A stretch of 64,000 nt of DNA from Pseudoscleropodium purum. Taxonomy: Eukaryota; Streptophyta; Bryopsida; Hypnales; Brachytheciaceae. The stretch spans positions 2,544,501-2,608,500 of the forward strand of contig OZ017799.1 in NCBI GenBank assembly GCA_963969395.1. The letters are read 5' to 3'. Both the position numbers and the translations under genes were made by a program. How positions within the stretch are numbered: position 1 is the stretch's first letter; each line of letters begins with the position of its first letter. The notes beneath the pieces were generated by a model. That model ran no database searches and was not told where the DNA came from. It saw only the letters and a program-made list of their open reading frames with translations. This document shows positions 1 to 11,810 of this stretch, one piece after another.

Positions 1-419
1 CTCTTAAAGAAAATCTCACATACCTCCATATATCCTCAAACACTCATCCCATGCCTCATCCACTTAGTTATCACATAGCCTAGACTTACTCAATTAACTC
101 ATCTTTCATGCACTCAATCACGCATGTTCACAAAGTTCCAATCTTGTGCTTAGAAAATAATCACCCATCACTTGCTTCTCTCATCATCCCACATCCCACC
201 TCCTATAATGCTCTATTGTAAATGCAAGCCTTTTTATTGAGAGGAAAAAGCTTCTTCATGCATGCATGGTCTCCAATTTTTAAACAAGTATGGTCTTTGA
301 GATGTGACAAGTGCACACAACTAAATTTGTCTATCCTTGATTTTTTTGAGAAGCATTTATGATTAGAGATTGCATCATTTGGAGAATTTCAACTTAGAAG
401 CATGATTGTCTGACATACT
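1..419. other. AT-rich sequence, no gene seen
   Basis: No reading frame of useful length, RNA gene or clear repeat could be recognised here. The stretch leads into the tandem repeat that starts near 420. Confidence 0.5.
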
Positions 420-1020
420 TCAATAATTTTAATGTCTTTAATAAAAGGTATCTCACAACTACATACATTGGTAGATTGTAAATATTTTTTTTTGTATAAA
501 TTTTTCAACCTTGAAATTTGGCATGAATGTTGTTTTCATAAAGAGCATGTTGTGCCAAAAATTTCATGGTAAATAAGCAATTTTCCAGTCCTTGGGAGGG
601 TGTCAAAGTTGAAGTAGTGAAACGGTTTTCACAATTGTTTCTCAAAACGACACATGTTGGTAGATTGTTAGTATCGTTTTTTGTATTAATCTTTTGGTCT
701 TGAAATTTTTATCATATGTTATTAACATAAAGAGGTTTTCGTTCCAAGAATTTCATGGCAAAAAAAAAATAATTCAATCTTTGGGAGGCTATCAAAGTTG
801 GAAGCAGTGAAAAAATTCCTACAGCTACCAATGTTGGTAGATTTTGAACAACTTTTTTTCGGTGAATCTTTTGGCCTTGAAATTTGTCACACATATAACT
901 GACTTAAAGAGAATTCTTTGGTAAAACTTTTGTGGTAAAATACCAATTTTTGAGCTCTCGGGAGGCTTTCAAAGTTGGCAGTACTGAAATTTTTCTCACT
1001 GCGAATTCGAAAACGACATT
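420..1020. repeat. Three diverged tandem units of about 183 bp
   Basis: The shared landmark GGTAGATT recurs at about 470, 659 and 836, giving spacings of 189 and 177 bp. Each unit then carries, in order, a CTTGAAATTT-like segment, an AAAGAG segment, a TTTCATGG-like segment and a TGGGAGG...CAAAGTTG segment. The units have drifted by substitutions and small indels. No coding function is apparent. Confidence 0.7.
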
Positions 1021-1342
1021 TTGATTGGTACCCCACTGTACATTGTCCTTGAAAGTGATTTGATTGCACACCCTAAATCATCATTAATTTTAGTTGTTTC
1101 TACCATGAAATAACACCCTAAACCAAAAATGATTTGAGGCCCAGAAAGTGATTAATTTATTGTTGGCATCAAGTGCACCAGGACCCAATTTACTTAGGCC
1201 CAACACTTCATGTCATGCCTTGTTCCAACCAATCTACCTTCATTTCCTTGTCTTCTTCCTCCTTTGATTTGGGCCTTGTAGGCACTATTCTATAGTCTCA
1301 AACAAACTTAGTTACCTCTGTTTTACGTAGTTCATTTACAAT

Positions 1343-2722
1343 ATGGAAAGATATCCCAATTGTTCTTGCACTGCGAGAAATGTACGAAGTGCTAGAACAT
1401 CTCCTATAAAGGTCGAGGACAATCTAGCTGATTCGGTTGAGGAACCTTACAACTTTGTTGGTGTCAATGCAGTAGGAATAGTGGACAATGATTTCTAAGA
1501 CCCAATTCCAATAGAAGGAATTCTTGAAGAACTCAAGAAGCGTATGGTATTTGTTGCCCCCTTGCTTCAAGGTCGTGACGGTGTGTACGATGAACACGTC
1601 TTCACCATTATTGTTGGGCTAAGCACCTTTGGCGTTTAAGTTGACCAGGTCTTGTAGGAAACAATAATTACTGACTGTGAGATCATGCAATAATAGAAGA
1701 TGCGTGCAGATCCATGTTGCTTTCCAATCAACTTGTGTGTTGACAACGAACAAGTGGCACAATTCTATGCACAATATAGGGTCATGTATGGAGGTCAACC
1801 TTGCAACAATGCCTTCTCTTTGAGGTTTTTACACGCATGCTTTGCCACATTCGTACACAAAGTAGAGGTTGATTGGGTATCAGAGGCAATCAAGAGGCGC
1901 AATATATAGATGGATCAGAAAAAGCTAAACCGGCATAGATTGGGTCGAATGGCAATCGAGAGCAACTTGCCACCTTGTGCACCATCATCAATAGTTCCAA
2001 CCCACCTTCTAGTGGCAATAGAGACTCCAATTTGAATTCAAGAACAATCAAAGGTTCCTCATCAGTAGCAAAGGTAGAATTAAAATTGAAAGAAATTATT
2101 TTGCTTCATGATTCATCAAAGTTGGCTTTTGATGGCCTCTTGCAGGCATTGGCAGAATCAAAGGAGGCATTTCTTACTTGTACGAGAGACCAAGAAATGT
2201 TGCAAGAGCAATATGACATTGTAATGCTAGCAACGTCAGATTTGAAGCGCCAAGGCAGCCATACAATGTCAACAATTAAGTTGGTGGAGGGACAAGATAT
2301 ATTGGAAAGGCTGATCAATATGGCAGATACAAAAGAAACAATTTAAAAGACAATATAGGCCATTGAAGGTGAGTAGCTAGAATTGGCAAAAAGGATTGTT
2401 GCCTACAACAATAGTGCTATTGTAGTAGTAGAGGAGAAGCTACAGAGGCTTTGAAAGTCTTCTTTGGTGCTACGCCTGCATGCTCCATTTTTGTATCTAA
2501 TAGGCAAGTTTGTTCCTTACATGTATAAAATAGAATCCAAGTTTTGTGTAGCTTGTTTGAAAAAAGGTTTTGTAACATGTACTATGATCATTGTTTCATG
2601 TGGTTGTGAATTTCACTTGGTGTGTATTGCCACATTGTTGGCCAAGTATAAACACATTTGCCCATGATGTGAAGACAAGTTTAGTGGAGCTTAGATGGCT
2701 CAATTTGGGTATCTTCTTATAC
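1343..2722 (+). pseudogene. Degenerate coiled-coil/RING-finger gene, copy 1 (5' part)
   Basis: From ATG 1343 one frame runs to about 1909, interrupted by TAA 1496, TAA 1637, TAG 1655, TAA 1691, TAG 1694 and TAG 1907. After a frameshift between about 1910 and 1975 a second frame continues to the RING region, with TAA 2344, TAG 2356, TAG 2374, TGA 2452, TGA 2665 and TAG 2689. All but the TGA within the RING (CGA or TGG origin) sit where Gln or Arg (CAA, CAG, CGA) would be read. The middle (about 2060-2450) is a charged helical segment. The end has a C-x2-C, then C-G-C-x-F-H-x2-C, then C-P-x-C pattern like a RING, where x is the TGA at 2665. If RING-like it would have been a ubiquitin-ligase-type protein; that is inference. 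Related copies lie at 15.8 and 19.8 kb. Element A interrupts the 3' end. Confidence 0.6.
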
Positions 2723-5700
2723 TGTCGCAGCACAGGGCAGGTCAATTCCCCATTATACTCACAAAAATCGCTCTAGAGTATAACTAAGTGACTCTAAAGA
2801 TCGAACCCACGAGATCCTGTGAAGTATCTAGCTCTATTAAGCAGTTAAGCTCAGTCAGTATGCCAATCTTACTTTCCGGTCCTAGATCTAGAACCAGAAA
2901 TACCACCACACCGGATAACTACAGACCGGATTACTCCTTCTTCCGGTCCTACTAACTATCCGGTCCGTACAAATACCCAAATCCCAGGATCTCACAACTT
3001 CCGATCCTAGAAATCCGTCCTGACCAATCCGGTCGGAATGGTCATCCTGTACCCGTAATCCTATCCGGTTTGGTTTTGCCTCTGTTTCACCATCAGAGGG
3101 GTCGCCGCTTAATTTTGAGAGTGGTAGGCCCACCACTCCTTCCGTGACTTATAGTGGCTGAAGACCCACTGTCCTACCTTCTAGACTCCTAAGCTAATCC
3201 GGATCCGGTTTGGTCCTTCACAACAACCCAGATAGAAATCCGGGTCGTAGGTCACACAAAGACCCCACACTCGACCCTCTCGTACTACAACGACCTTGAT
3301 GCTACTTCCGATCCGTGCGAAGACAGGTGGTTACAAGTGCACCCGTCCGTTCCAACGTCAACTAAAGTTCTTCGGTTACCCATACGGGTGGTGAGACCTC
3401 ACAGGAGATCGGACACTCAACCGGATTTCCCACCCGGGAGTTCTAGCGCAGCTAAGGAATCCCTCCCTACCCGCCTAGCCTAACAACGGCTTTCTCACCC
3501 GGAATCTCAAACTCTAGACGTGCTGAGGAACTAAGTTCACTCCCAACTCTTCGGTACCTACTCACATGCACCTTGGATCGGAAAATAAACACCAAGGGGA
3601 GAAATCACTTACAAACTCACTCGTACTATCCTAACTCCACATCATACAATCCTGTCGCGCTGGAGAGAGATACACAACGAAGAGAATAGAAAGGTACAAG
3701 AAGTTTGCAAAATGAACAACTCCCAATTCCCATCTCAGGAACCGATTTATATACAAAGGGTCAAAACCCTAAAAGCACAAAAAGGAGCGGAAAACCCGTG
3801 GGGGTCCGCCGCCACCTAAATCTAACTTCCGGTCTAACCTAATACTGTTGAGCCGGATCCGGATCCGGATCCGCTCCTACTCCTAACTGAAATTAAAATC
3901 CTATCTACCCTACAACTCTAGATCCTATCGTCGGGCTTCCGACCTCCGGGACTAGCTCCTCGAAGACTTCGCTCAAGTTCCGGACCCGTTCCCCCTCCGC
4001 AGGATTCGGTCCGGGTGGAGACTCCAGGTCGATGGTGATATCCGGTCTCGTGCCCGGAGTCCCAGTCCGTGCAGACTTCTTGGACTCAGGAGTCCAATCC
4101 TTCCTGTCCTTTGCCATAGTTGCATCCGGAAAGAGGTCCGGTAGAGAGATGTCCGAAAGGTGAATACCTTTGTCGCACGTCGCTCCGTCAGCTTCCGGCT
4201 GCTCTCCTCGATCCGGTCCGCTGCCTTCCGCCCCTCCACCATTGCCGTCTCCACCATTGCCGTCTCCACTTGCTCGGCGAAGTCCGCGAGAATCCGGACC
4301 ATCCGGGAACCGGATAGTTTCTTCTCTTCGTGGATCTTCTCGTCGAAGAGCTTCGCCTTGGCCGCTGCCGTTCCGGTCTCTCCCAGGACCGTCTTGATCT
4401 GCTCGGCCACCTTCCGAGTCTCCTCCGCCATCTCCCGAGCGGCCGTCACGTCTTCCTGATAGGCGAAAAGTGTTGCCTTCAGTTTATCTACCTCCTCCTG
4501 CAACTGGCGGATCTCGGCTTCCTGCTTCCGGGTCTCTTCCGGATTCGTGATGCATTGCGCCACTTGTTCCGCCAAATTGCTGTCCGGTGCAGCACCCACC
4601 AACTTGCCGATTGCCGCAAGCGTCCTGTGCTTCACCTCCCAATCCGCCCTGATGTTGCAGAGGACGTTGATCAGACCGTTGAACGGATCTTGCATATCCG
4701 GATCTCCCCCGGAATTGGTCTTCTCGGCTTCCGGTTTCTCCTCCGGGTTCGGTTTGTCTTGACCGGGAGGCGTCCCGCGCTTGTGTGGAGGCGTCAGCTT
4801 CTGTCGCTTGATCGGCGGCATCGGCTCCTCCTCTTCCTCGCTGGACTCCCGGTCTGACTCGGAATCGGATTCCGCCTTGTCATCCGTCTCCGACTCCCCA
4901 TACTTCAGGAGCACTTCCTGCGTCTTCCACGCCTTCTCCTCTATGTTGGTGAGGACTTGGTTCTCCCGATAGAGGTGGAAGAGGTAAGGGCACACTGGAG
5001 TGGCCCTTTTCTTCCCAACCCTACTAACAAGCTGGGCCACGAGATCGGAAATGATCCGCGCCCAGTCCACTTTCCGGGTACCACTGAGGGCACCGAAAAT
5101 GGTGTTGCCCAGGGTGATCGTCACCCTGGTCGGCTTTTCCGGGTGAAGAACCGGAACCAGGAATTGCAGGAGCCGACGGTGTCGGTCGTCCAAGCAATCC
5201 TCGACCGCGTATCCGTCCTTCGGGTTGACGGCTCCCTTGAACTTCCCTCGGACAAACTCATCCTTCCGGCTCGCCATTCCCAAACCTCCTGCCCGGAAAC
5301 CGTAAACCGCTCTCCACATCCCCTCGTTCCAGCTGACGGGAGTTCCCCTCACGGTGTTGTCAAACTGGTTGGACAACTTTCCGAGGAGCTCCTTGACCAT
5401 TCTCTCCTCCCTAAAACCCCAAGGTTTCTCGGCAAACCCGAGGCAACCCATGGATTTGAGATCATCCATGAGTTCAGCCTTTTTCGGCTCTGTGGAGGGA
5501 ATAACCGGAATGACTTTCCGGAGCTTCACCTCGCCTCCAGAGGGACTCGCTTGTCTCGACCTACGTAGCTGAGGCATTCCCACTCACATCTACCTCACTC
5601 TCTTCTAGCCGCACGTCCCGTTCCTCACTTCCTCTCTCCGATCTCAACCGGAAGCAGAACAGACAAAACACAAACGCTCAGACGCACAAACGACAAAAAC

Positions 5701-6040
5701 TCAACCGCGCACGCTCAAGGTCGAGTTTCTAAAAGGGGGTGCAACAGTGAAAGCTCCTCCTTTTATAGTCCCTGGACCCTTTCCGGTTTGTCATCATGAA
5801 TCCGGTTTACCATCATAATCCGGTTCATCATCATCATCCGGTCCTAGACCTAATCCGTGTTGCATTCCGTTTCCGTCGTTAGTTACTCCTGACCGGATTA
5901 GATCCAAGAAGCCCACTACTTCACGTTCCGTGCTAATTCTGAGTTTTCCTTCCCCACCTAATCGGATCCGGTTAGCTAATGACTAGTTTCCGTTCCTATT
6001 TTGGTGTATACTAAGAAAATCAAAATTCTAAGCTGCGACA
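2723..6040 (-). mobile_element. 3.3-kb TGT...ACA element, copy A
   Basis: The insert starts TGTCGCAGC and ends GCTGCGACA, a perfect 9-bp terminal inverted repeat, and is flanked on both sides by TATAC (2718-2722 and 6041-6045). It is 3318 bp long and far more GC-rich than its surroundings. It carries one long protein frame on the minus strand, a TATA box near 5760-5767 and a second TATA-like site at 3745-3753, both oriented to the minus strand. No long direct repeats are seen at the two ends. A 5-bp duplication with TG...CA ends is typical of integrase-type insertion. It interrupts the RING-family gene copy 1, whose frame stays open across the junction when the insert and one TATAC are removed. 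Confidence 0.88.
3905..5577 (-). pseudogene. Element A protein: N-terminal domain, acidic/NLS linker, coiled coil
   Basis: This is the best-preserved copy of the element's protein. Translation from ATG 5577 (MPQLRR...) is open to 3973, but a 1-bp loss near 4185, compared with copy C, throws the last part out of frame. The original frame continues at 4117-3905. Residues 1 to about 220 form a globular domain with Trp/Phe/Gly-rich stretches, vaguely like the putative plant transposon protein domains found in gag-like plant ORFs (weak, inferred). Residues about 228-295 are acidic Ser/Glu-rich with a basic PIKRQKLTPPHKR nuclear-localisation-like motif, and about 340-465 is a heptad-rich helix. At codon 222 (position counted from the GTG two codons upstream) it has CAG where copies B, C and D have TAG. 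A 15-bp direct duplication near 4240-4270 adds five residues. No zinc knuckle, protease, reverse transcriptase or integrase motif is present. Confidence 0.75.
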
Positions 6041-6045
6041 TATAC

Positions 6046-6155
6046 CACGAATGACGACTGGCATTTCCAATATGAAAACAATGTTGGAGGTGGAAGTTGC
6101 TAGCAACTTAGGTGAATTGACTTGCATCACAACAATGCTTGCTTCTATGTTTTGA
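6046..6155 (+). pseudogene. 3' end of the coiled-coil/RING gene copy 1, beyond element A
   Basis: Joining position 2722 to 6046 (removing element A and one target duplication) keeps the reading frame that follows the RING-like region open to TGA 6153-6155. The sequence directly after the RING, with a hydrophobic FGYLLIP stretch, parallels the FSLLPHIP stretch after the RING of the 19.8-kb copy. This supports element A having landed inside the coding region. Confidence 0.5.
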
Positions 6156-6560
6156 TGCTTATTTGTTGTAAATTTGAAACATTTTTTAAATGTCTTGTAG
6201 CCAATAAGGCAGTTCTTGAAGGGGTGATCCAAAGTGACATTGAAGATGTAGTAATGGAAGAGAATAGTAACACGCCCAATGATGCATGTATGTTTTCAAC
6301 TCTTCTTGTTGGAGATGTCACTAAATTAGGCTTCAAAATGACACCACCACCAACAATGGAAAGCTTGTCTTTAGGGCCATTCCATTTTGCTTAAGGTTGT
6401 CACATCGGACGAGTTTGGGTCATTAGATGGGACAAACAGATGGTTTGGATTGGACAAACGGTTTGTTGGACAGCTTTTAGAATTTCGGGCTTTAAATTTT
6501 GGCAAGGTAAAAAAAAGTTACTATGAGTTACTTTTACAGCATGACATGGCAATCCACGCT
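6122..6560 (+). pseudogene. Unidentified open-frame fragments
   Basis: Two overlapping frames (6122-6394 and the start of 6387-6707) encode short segments with no family I recognise. They may be a frameshifted tail of the adjacent RING-family pseudogene. The second frame soon runs into the G-rich motif cluster and is not credible beyond about 6560. Confidence 0.25.
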
Positions 6561-6567
6561 AGAATTT

Positions 6568-7010
6568 GGGTGCAGATGCTATGGGCGCAAACGTATTGTC
6601 TTGGCACAAACGTAGTTGTATGGGTGCGGACACATATGGGCGCAAATGTATTGTCCTCGCATAAATGCAGTTGTATGGGCGCAGACACATATGGGTGGGA
6701 ACTTTGAAGTCATGGGCGTGGATGGATTGTCCAAGCATAAATATAATTATATGGGCACGGATATGAACGGGCGGAAACTTTGAACTCTAGGGTGTGGACA
6801 TTGAGGTTTGGGCGGAGATGTGGGTGCCTAGGTGTGGACTAAATCGGGTGGAAACCCAAAAGGCTAGGGTACAAACTAAGGTACAAGACGGGGACGTTGT
6901 TGCATGGGTGCCAACTCAGACAGGCACGGATGCTAAGGGTTTGGGTGCGGACGGATTTTTGCGGGCGTGGATGGAATTAGTATAGGTGTGGATTCAATCA
7001 AGTATGGACA
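6568..7010 (+). repeat. Cluster 1 of the GGGCGYGGAC motif
   Basis: Short G-rich words such as GGGCGCAAACG, GGGTGCGGAC, GGGCGCAGAC, GGGCGTGGAT and GGGCGGAAAC recur about every 20-40 bp, all in the same orientation, separated by unrelated AT-rich spacers. Similar clusters lie near 15.0, 17.3, 19.0, 22.1 and 26.2 kb. Function is unknown; possibilities are subterminal repeats of a transposon or a degenerate satellite. Confidence 0.65.
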
Positions 7011-7594
7011 CTGTTTAGCGGGGACCTAAGTCGACTAGGACATATACGTTGTGGGCCACAGTTGGAGGTGCTCGCTTGTTTTCTAAATGCTTAGGAGGTC
7101 TTCAAGCTTTTTGAATAGAAATAAATACTTTTGTAATAAGTTGGTTGTGAGTTCCTAACATTGTCCATTAGAAATTGTTAAGTATAAAGCATGTAGTATT
7201 TCTCTATAGTTGACCATTGACTACAAAAAAAAGGATTGTTCAAAGGTATTTTTTTAGTAGTGTCTCTTTTGAAATTTTGTGGAATTTTTTAAAAATTCAT
7301 TACTTATAATCTAATATTGAGGCATGGACGTAAAAATGTATTTAAAACAAATCTTTCTCTTGTAGTGATTTCATTTCATATATAATCATGTATGACCAAT
7401 AAATAACCTATATTCATGCAATTGTCATTATGATAACCAAAGATATTTATAGATTTCATGCAATTGAACATACAATAACAATAGTATGAATCTATACTTC
7501 CATAATACATGGACCCCCACATTGGTTATCAAAAGAACTCCTCTCTAACATCTCTTCACCTTCAATTTGAGATTCAAGTACTAAAATTGTCTTC
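7011..7594. other. AT-rich spacer, no gene seen
   Basis: No supported reading frame, RNA gene or array was found between the G-rich cluster and the next minus-strand frame. Confidence 0.5.
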
Positions 7595-9149
7595 CTAAGG
7601 ATCCTTATCTACCTGATCTATAGATGTTGTCGTTGCATTATTCAAACCATTTGACCTGTAGACTTCTTGATTAGAAACCCCTACCTCATGAACATCTCGA
7701 ATGCACACATCTTCATCTGCTAGTGCTTCATCGTAGTCGTGGTCATTGTCATCTTCCTCTGCCTCACTTCTAGAACCTTCTTCATTGTTGGTGCCCTGTG
7801 ATGAGAGATGCCCTTTGATCTCTGAATTCTCATTTCGAAGCTCCATAACAACTCTTCTTTTGCAATTCGTATTCACTATCTTCTTGGGTTGTTTTGCTAC
7901 AAGATCTTCTGCATCTGAATTCATAGTCAGGCTTGTCACATCTCTGCGAACCCTATACGTTGGTGTCATTCTCGTGGGTCTTGGAGTAAATGTTTCTAGA
8001 AATGTTTCTACTACGACCTCAATATGTGGTGCTCCAATTCCATAGGGGGGAGGTTGAGGGACCCTAGATGATGATGCTCCACAAGTGTTCTTTCCTCTAC
8101 AACCACCACGAGGTACTAATTTATATTTACCCACGGTGATTTTGCGAAGGGCTTGAGGGGGTCTACCACCTTGAGCAATATTAGAAACATTTTGCACTAG
8201 GACTTGAGCATTCCCAACTGAGTCTAATCCTTCTTCCATATGTTTGGAGGTACGATTTGAAATTCTCGTAGCAGAGGGCAATGTACAATATTGCCCTCCT
8301 GAGCTTCATTCACGACTAATGGTAGAGAACCTCATCTGTAAGGTAGCATTTGCACTTATTTGAGTAGGATGTGGAACATCATCTCCTTCCACACGTACAC
8401 GTGAAGGGTCAAAATGCATTGCATAATCAACATCCATTTCATTTGTTGGATGGGTGCAGGCCATAGGTGTCTTTCCAATGTTTCTACTATGGTGCCCTAT
8501 TGGAAATCTGATACCACTAGCTTAGCCACTAGCTTGGCCATGCACACGTCTTTTGCTACCACCACCATCTTGTCTTGACAACCCTATATTTGGAGTTGTA
8601 TGGTTCACAATGTTCTCTATTTCCATCGTTGTAGTCATCTTTGTTCCCGGCATTGGTTTCTGCAAACACATGATTATTGGTGTTGTCCTCATTGAGGGGA
8701 GGATCATCATTGCTACAATCTTCTATTGTAGTTTCATTGTTCTCCAAAGGCAAGAGCATATGTTCATCAATCGCAACACCTTCATTCAAAAGGCAAGGAG
8801 GGAAGGAGTTGCAATGAGTGTTTGAACTTGAAGGTCCCGAATTATGAGGAAGAATATTATCATCTTCATCTGAGCCTTTCCCATAGTAATTCCTTGCTTC
8901 CTTAAAGTGATCGACATCTTCCACCCACAAATTTATATGTGCCCGAGCCACAAGAGGTGCCCGATTTGCTTCCATGTCATCATCTTTTGCATCTTGTGCG
9001 CGCATTGCATCAAAGGTGTGATTTGGTTCCTCCATTAGGATAGAGCCAAGAGTCAAGGTTGTCTTGTCAGACATGATTTGGGGTTTTGGTGTCTGATAAA
9101 CATCGCATGTCGTATGTCGTGTATGACAAATGTTGAGTATACATGACAT
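7595..9149 (-). pseudogene. Low-complexity acidic ORF downstream of the hAT transposase
   Basis: Two minus-strand frames overlap. The first runs 9149 to about 8600 and is rich in Asp, Glu and Asn. The second runs from about 8710 to 7595 with a TAA near 8522 and a TGA near 8314, both readable as former CAA and CGA. Its C-terminal part has an acidic Glu/Asp run. No catalytic domain is visible. It lies just beyond the transposase C-terminal exon on the same strand, so it may be a C-terminal extension or second ORF of the same transposon. That link is inferred from position alone. Confidence 0.4.
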
Positions 9150-9239
9150 TTTGGGATTCTAAAGGCATATTTCATAGCTATAGTAATTTAGAATATAATA
9201 TGTATTTATTAAATTGAAATGCTTTAATAAAATGGAACA

Positions 9240-9530
9240 TTAATATGTCAAAATTGTAACTATTGAATCTTTATTGAGAAAGTCAACCTTATAGTTGATT
9301 TTATTAGACAGACAATGTCTAATTTGTCGAGTTGTCTTTGTGTCTAATAAGACAATTAGGCCAAGAGCATCTGGATCAGAATCCTCCAACTCATTTCGAA
9401 TGTTATCATTATACCAACGAGCCAGATTAGCCCTCAATTTTTCTTGAAACACGCAATTGTTGGTATAGATATATACCAAAGATTTTGCCTTTTCAAGCAC
9501 AAGGCGATTTCTGCTCCTATTGTGAACATA
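9240..9530 (-). pseudogene. hAT transposase, C-terminal dimerisation end, separated by element B
   Basis: The minus-strand frame has the typical hAT C-terminal ending, with a KAKSLVYIYTN-like helix followed by WYND and an acidic DSDALGL-like segment. Deleting element B and one ACATA joins this frame in phase to the upstream part that ends with CEQNWSMYLYV, giving a continuous NWS...VHNRSRNRL stretch, a hallmark of hAT C-termini. The junction shows that the transposase was read through this point before element B arrived. Confidence 0.8.
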
Positions 9531-9803
9531 TGTCGCAGCTTAGAATTTTGATTTTCTTAGTATACACCCAAATAGGAACGGAAACTAGTCATTAGCTAAC
9601 CGGATCCGATTAGGTGGGGAAGGAAAACTCAGAATTAGCACGGAACGTGAAGTAGTGGGCTTCTTGGATCTAATCCGGTCAGGAGTAACTAACGACGGAA
9701 ACGGAATGCAACACGGATTAGGTCTAGGACCGGATGATGATGATGAACCGGATTATGATGGTAAACCGGATTCATGATGACAAACCGGAAAGGGTCCAAG
9801 GAC

Positions 9804-9811
9804 TATAAAAG
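9804..9811 (+). promoter_or_regulatory. TATA box of element B, upstream of its ORF
   Basis: TATAAAAG lies about 270 bp inside the element and about 190 bp before the ORF's ATG at 9992. The same site is kept in copy A (about 5760-5767, reversed), copy C (TATATAAG at 27271) and copy D (about 41411-41418, reversed). Its position fits a class II promoter for the element's gene. Confidence 0.55.
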
Positions 9812-9991
9812 GAGGAGCTTTCACTGTTGCACCCCCTTTTAGAAACTCGACCTTGAGCGCACGGTTGAGTTTTTGTCGTTTGTGCGTCTATGCGTTTGTG
9901 TTCTGTTCGTTTTGATTCCGGTTGAGATCGGAGAGAGGAAGTGAGGAACGGGACGTGCGGCTAGAAGAGAGTGAGGTAGATGTGAGTGGGA

Positions 9992-11649
9992 ATGCCTCAG
10001 CTACGTAGGTCGAGACAAGCGAGTCCCTCTGGAGGCGAGGTGAAGCTCCGGAAAGTCATTCCGGTTATTCCCTCCACAGAGCCGGAAAAGTCTCAACTCA
10101 TGGATGATCTCAAATCCATGGGTTGCCTCGGGTTTGCCGAGAAACCTTGGGGTTTTAGGGAGGAGAGAATGGTCAAGGAGCTCCTCGGAAAGTTGTCCAA
10201 CCAGTTTGACAACACCGTGAGGGGAACTCCCGTCAGCTGGAACGAGGGGATGTGGAGAGCGGTTTACGGTTTCCGGGCAGGAGGTTTGGGAATGGCGAGC
10301 CGGAAGGATGAGTTTGTCCGAGGGAAGTTCAAGGGAGCCGTCAACCCGAAGGACGGATACGCGGTCGAGGATTGCTTGGATGACCGACACCGTCGGCTCC
10401 TACAATTCCTGGTTCCGGTTCTTCACCCGGAAAAGCCGACCAGGGTGACGATCACCCTCGGCAACACCATTTTCGGTGCCCTCAGTGGTACCCGGAAAGT
10501 GGATTGGGCACGGATCATTTCCGATCTCGTGGCCCAGCTTGTTAGTAGGGTTGGGAAGAAAAGGGCCACTCCAGTGTGCCCTTATCTCTTCCACCTCTAT
10601 CGGGAGAACCAAGTCCTCACCGATACGGAGGAGAGGGCGTGGAAGACGTAGGAAGTGCTCCTGAAGTATGGGGAGTCGGAGACGGATGACAAGGCGGAAT
10701 CCGATTCCGGGTCAGACCGGGAGTCCAGCGAGGAAGAGGAGGAGCCGATGCCACCGATCAAGCGACAGAAGCTGACGCCTCCACACAAGCGCGGGACGCC
10801 TCCCGGTCAAGACAAACCGGCCCCGGAGGAGAAACCGGAAGCCGAGAAGACCAATTCCGGGGGAGATCCGGATATGCAAGATCCGTTCAACGGTCTGATC
10901 AACGTCCTCTGCAACATCAGGGCAGATTGGGAGGTCAAGCACAGGACGCTTGCGGCAATCGGCAAGTTGGTGGGTGCTGCACCGGACAGCAACTTGGCGG
11001 AACAAGTGGCGCAATGCATCACGAATCCGGAAGAGACCCGGAAGCAGGAAGCCGAGATCCGCCGGTTGCAGGAGGAGGTAGATAAATTGAAGGCAACACT
11101 TTTTGCCTATCAGGAAGACGTGACGGCCGCTCGGGAGATGGCGGAGGAGACTCGGAAGGTGGCCGAGCAGATCAAGGCGGTCCTGGGAAAGACCGGAACG
11201 GCAGCGGCCAAGGCGAAGCTCTTCGACGAGAAGATCCACGAAGAGAAGAAACTATCCGGTTCCCGGATGGTCCGGATTCTCGCGGACTTCGCCGAGCAGG
11301 TGGAGACGGCAATGGTGGAGGGGCGAAAGGCTGCGGACCGGATCGAGGAGAGCAGCCGGAAGCTGACGGAGCGACGTGCGACAAAGGTATTCACCTTTCA
11401 GATATCTCACTACCGGACCTCTTTCCGGATGCAACTATGGCGAAGGACAGGAAGGATTGGACTCCTGAGTCCAAGAAGTCTGCACGGACTGGGACTCCGG
11501 GCACGAGATCGGATATCACCATCGACCTGGAGTCTCCACCCGGACCGAATCCTGCGGAGGGGGAACGGGTCCGGAATTTGAGTGAAGTTTTCAAGGAGCT
11601 AGTCCCGGAGACCGGAAGCCCGACGATAGGATCTAGAGTTGTAGGGTAG
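9992..11649 (+). pseudogene. Element B protein, broken by TAG and a frameshift
   Basis: The frame opens at ATG 9992 (MPQLRR...), the first ATG after the TATA box that is not followed at once by a stop. It meets TAG at 10649, where copy A has CAG, then continues in phase as the acidic linker and coiled coil to a 1-bp deletion near 11370. The original frame resumes at 11437-11649. The N-terminal domain, NLS-like basic patch and coiled coil are as in copy A. With one nonsense codon and one frameshift the full-length product cannot be made without readthrough. Confidence 0.75.
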
Positions 11650-11801
11650 ATAGGATTTTAATTTCAGTTAGGAGTAGGAGCGGATCCGGATCCGGATCCG
11701 GCTCAACAGTATTAGGTTAGACCGGAAAATTAGATTAGGGTGGCGGCGGACCCCCACGGGTTTTCCGCTCCTTTTTGTGCTTTTAGGGTTTTGACCCTTT
11801 G

Positions 11802-11810
11802 TATATAAAT
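11802..11810 (+). promoter_or_regulatory. Second TATA-like site in element B
   Basis: TATATAAAT lies about 150 bp after the ORF and about 1 kb before the 3' end, and is conserved in all four copies (C 29272, A 3745-3753, D 39412-39420). If the element is a solo LTR, this could be the U3 promoter, with the ORF lying upstream in U3. This is a hypothesis only. Confidence 0.35.

Noticed and set aside
4330..5568. Long frames opposite the element's gene (for example 175 and 203 codons)
   Set aside because: They are shadows of the GC-rich coding strand, and recur at the same place in every copy for that reason only.
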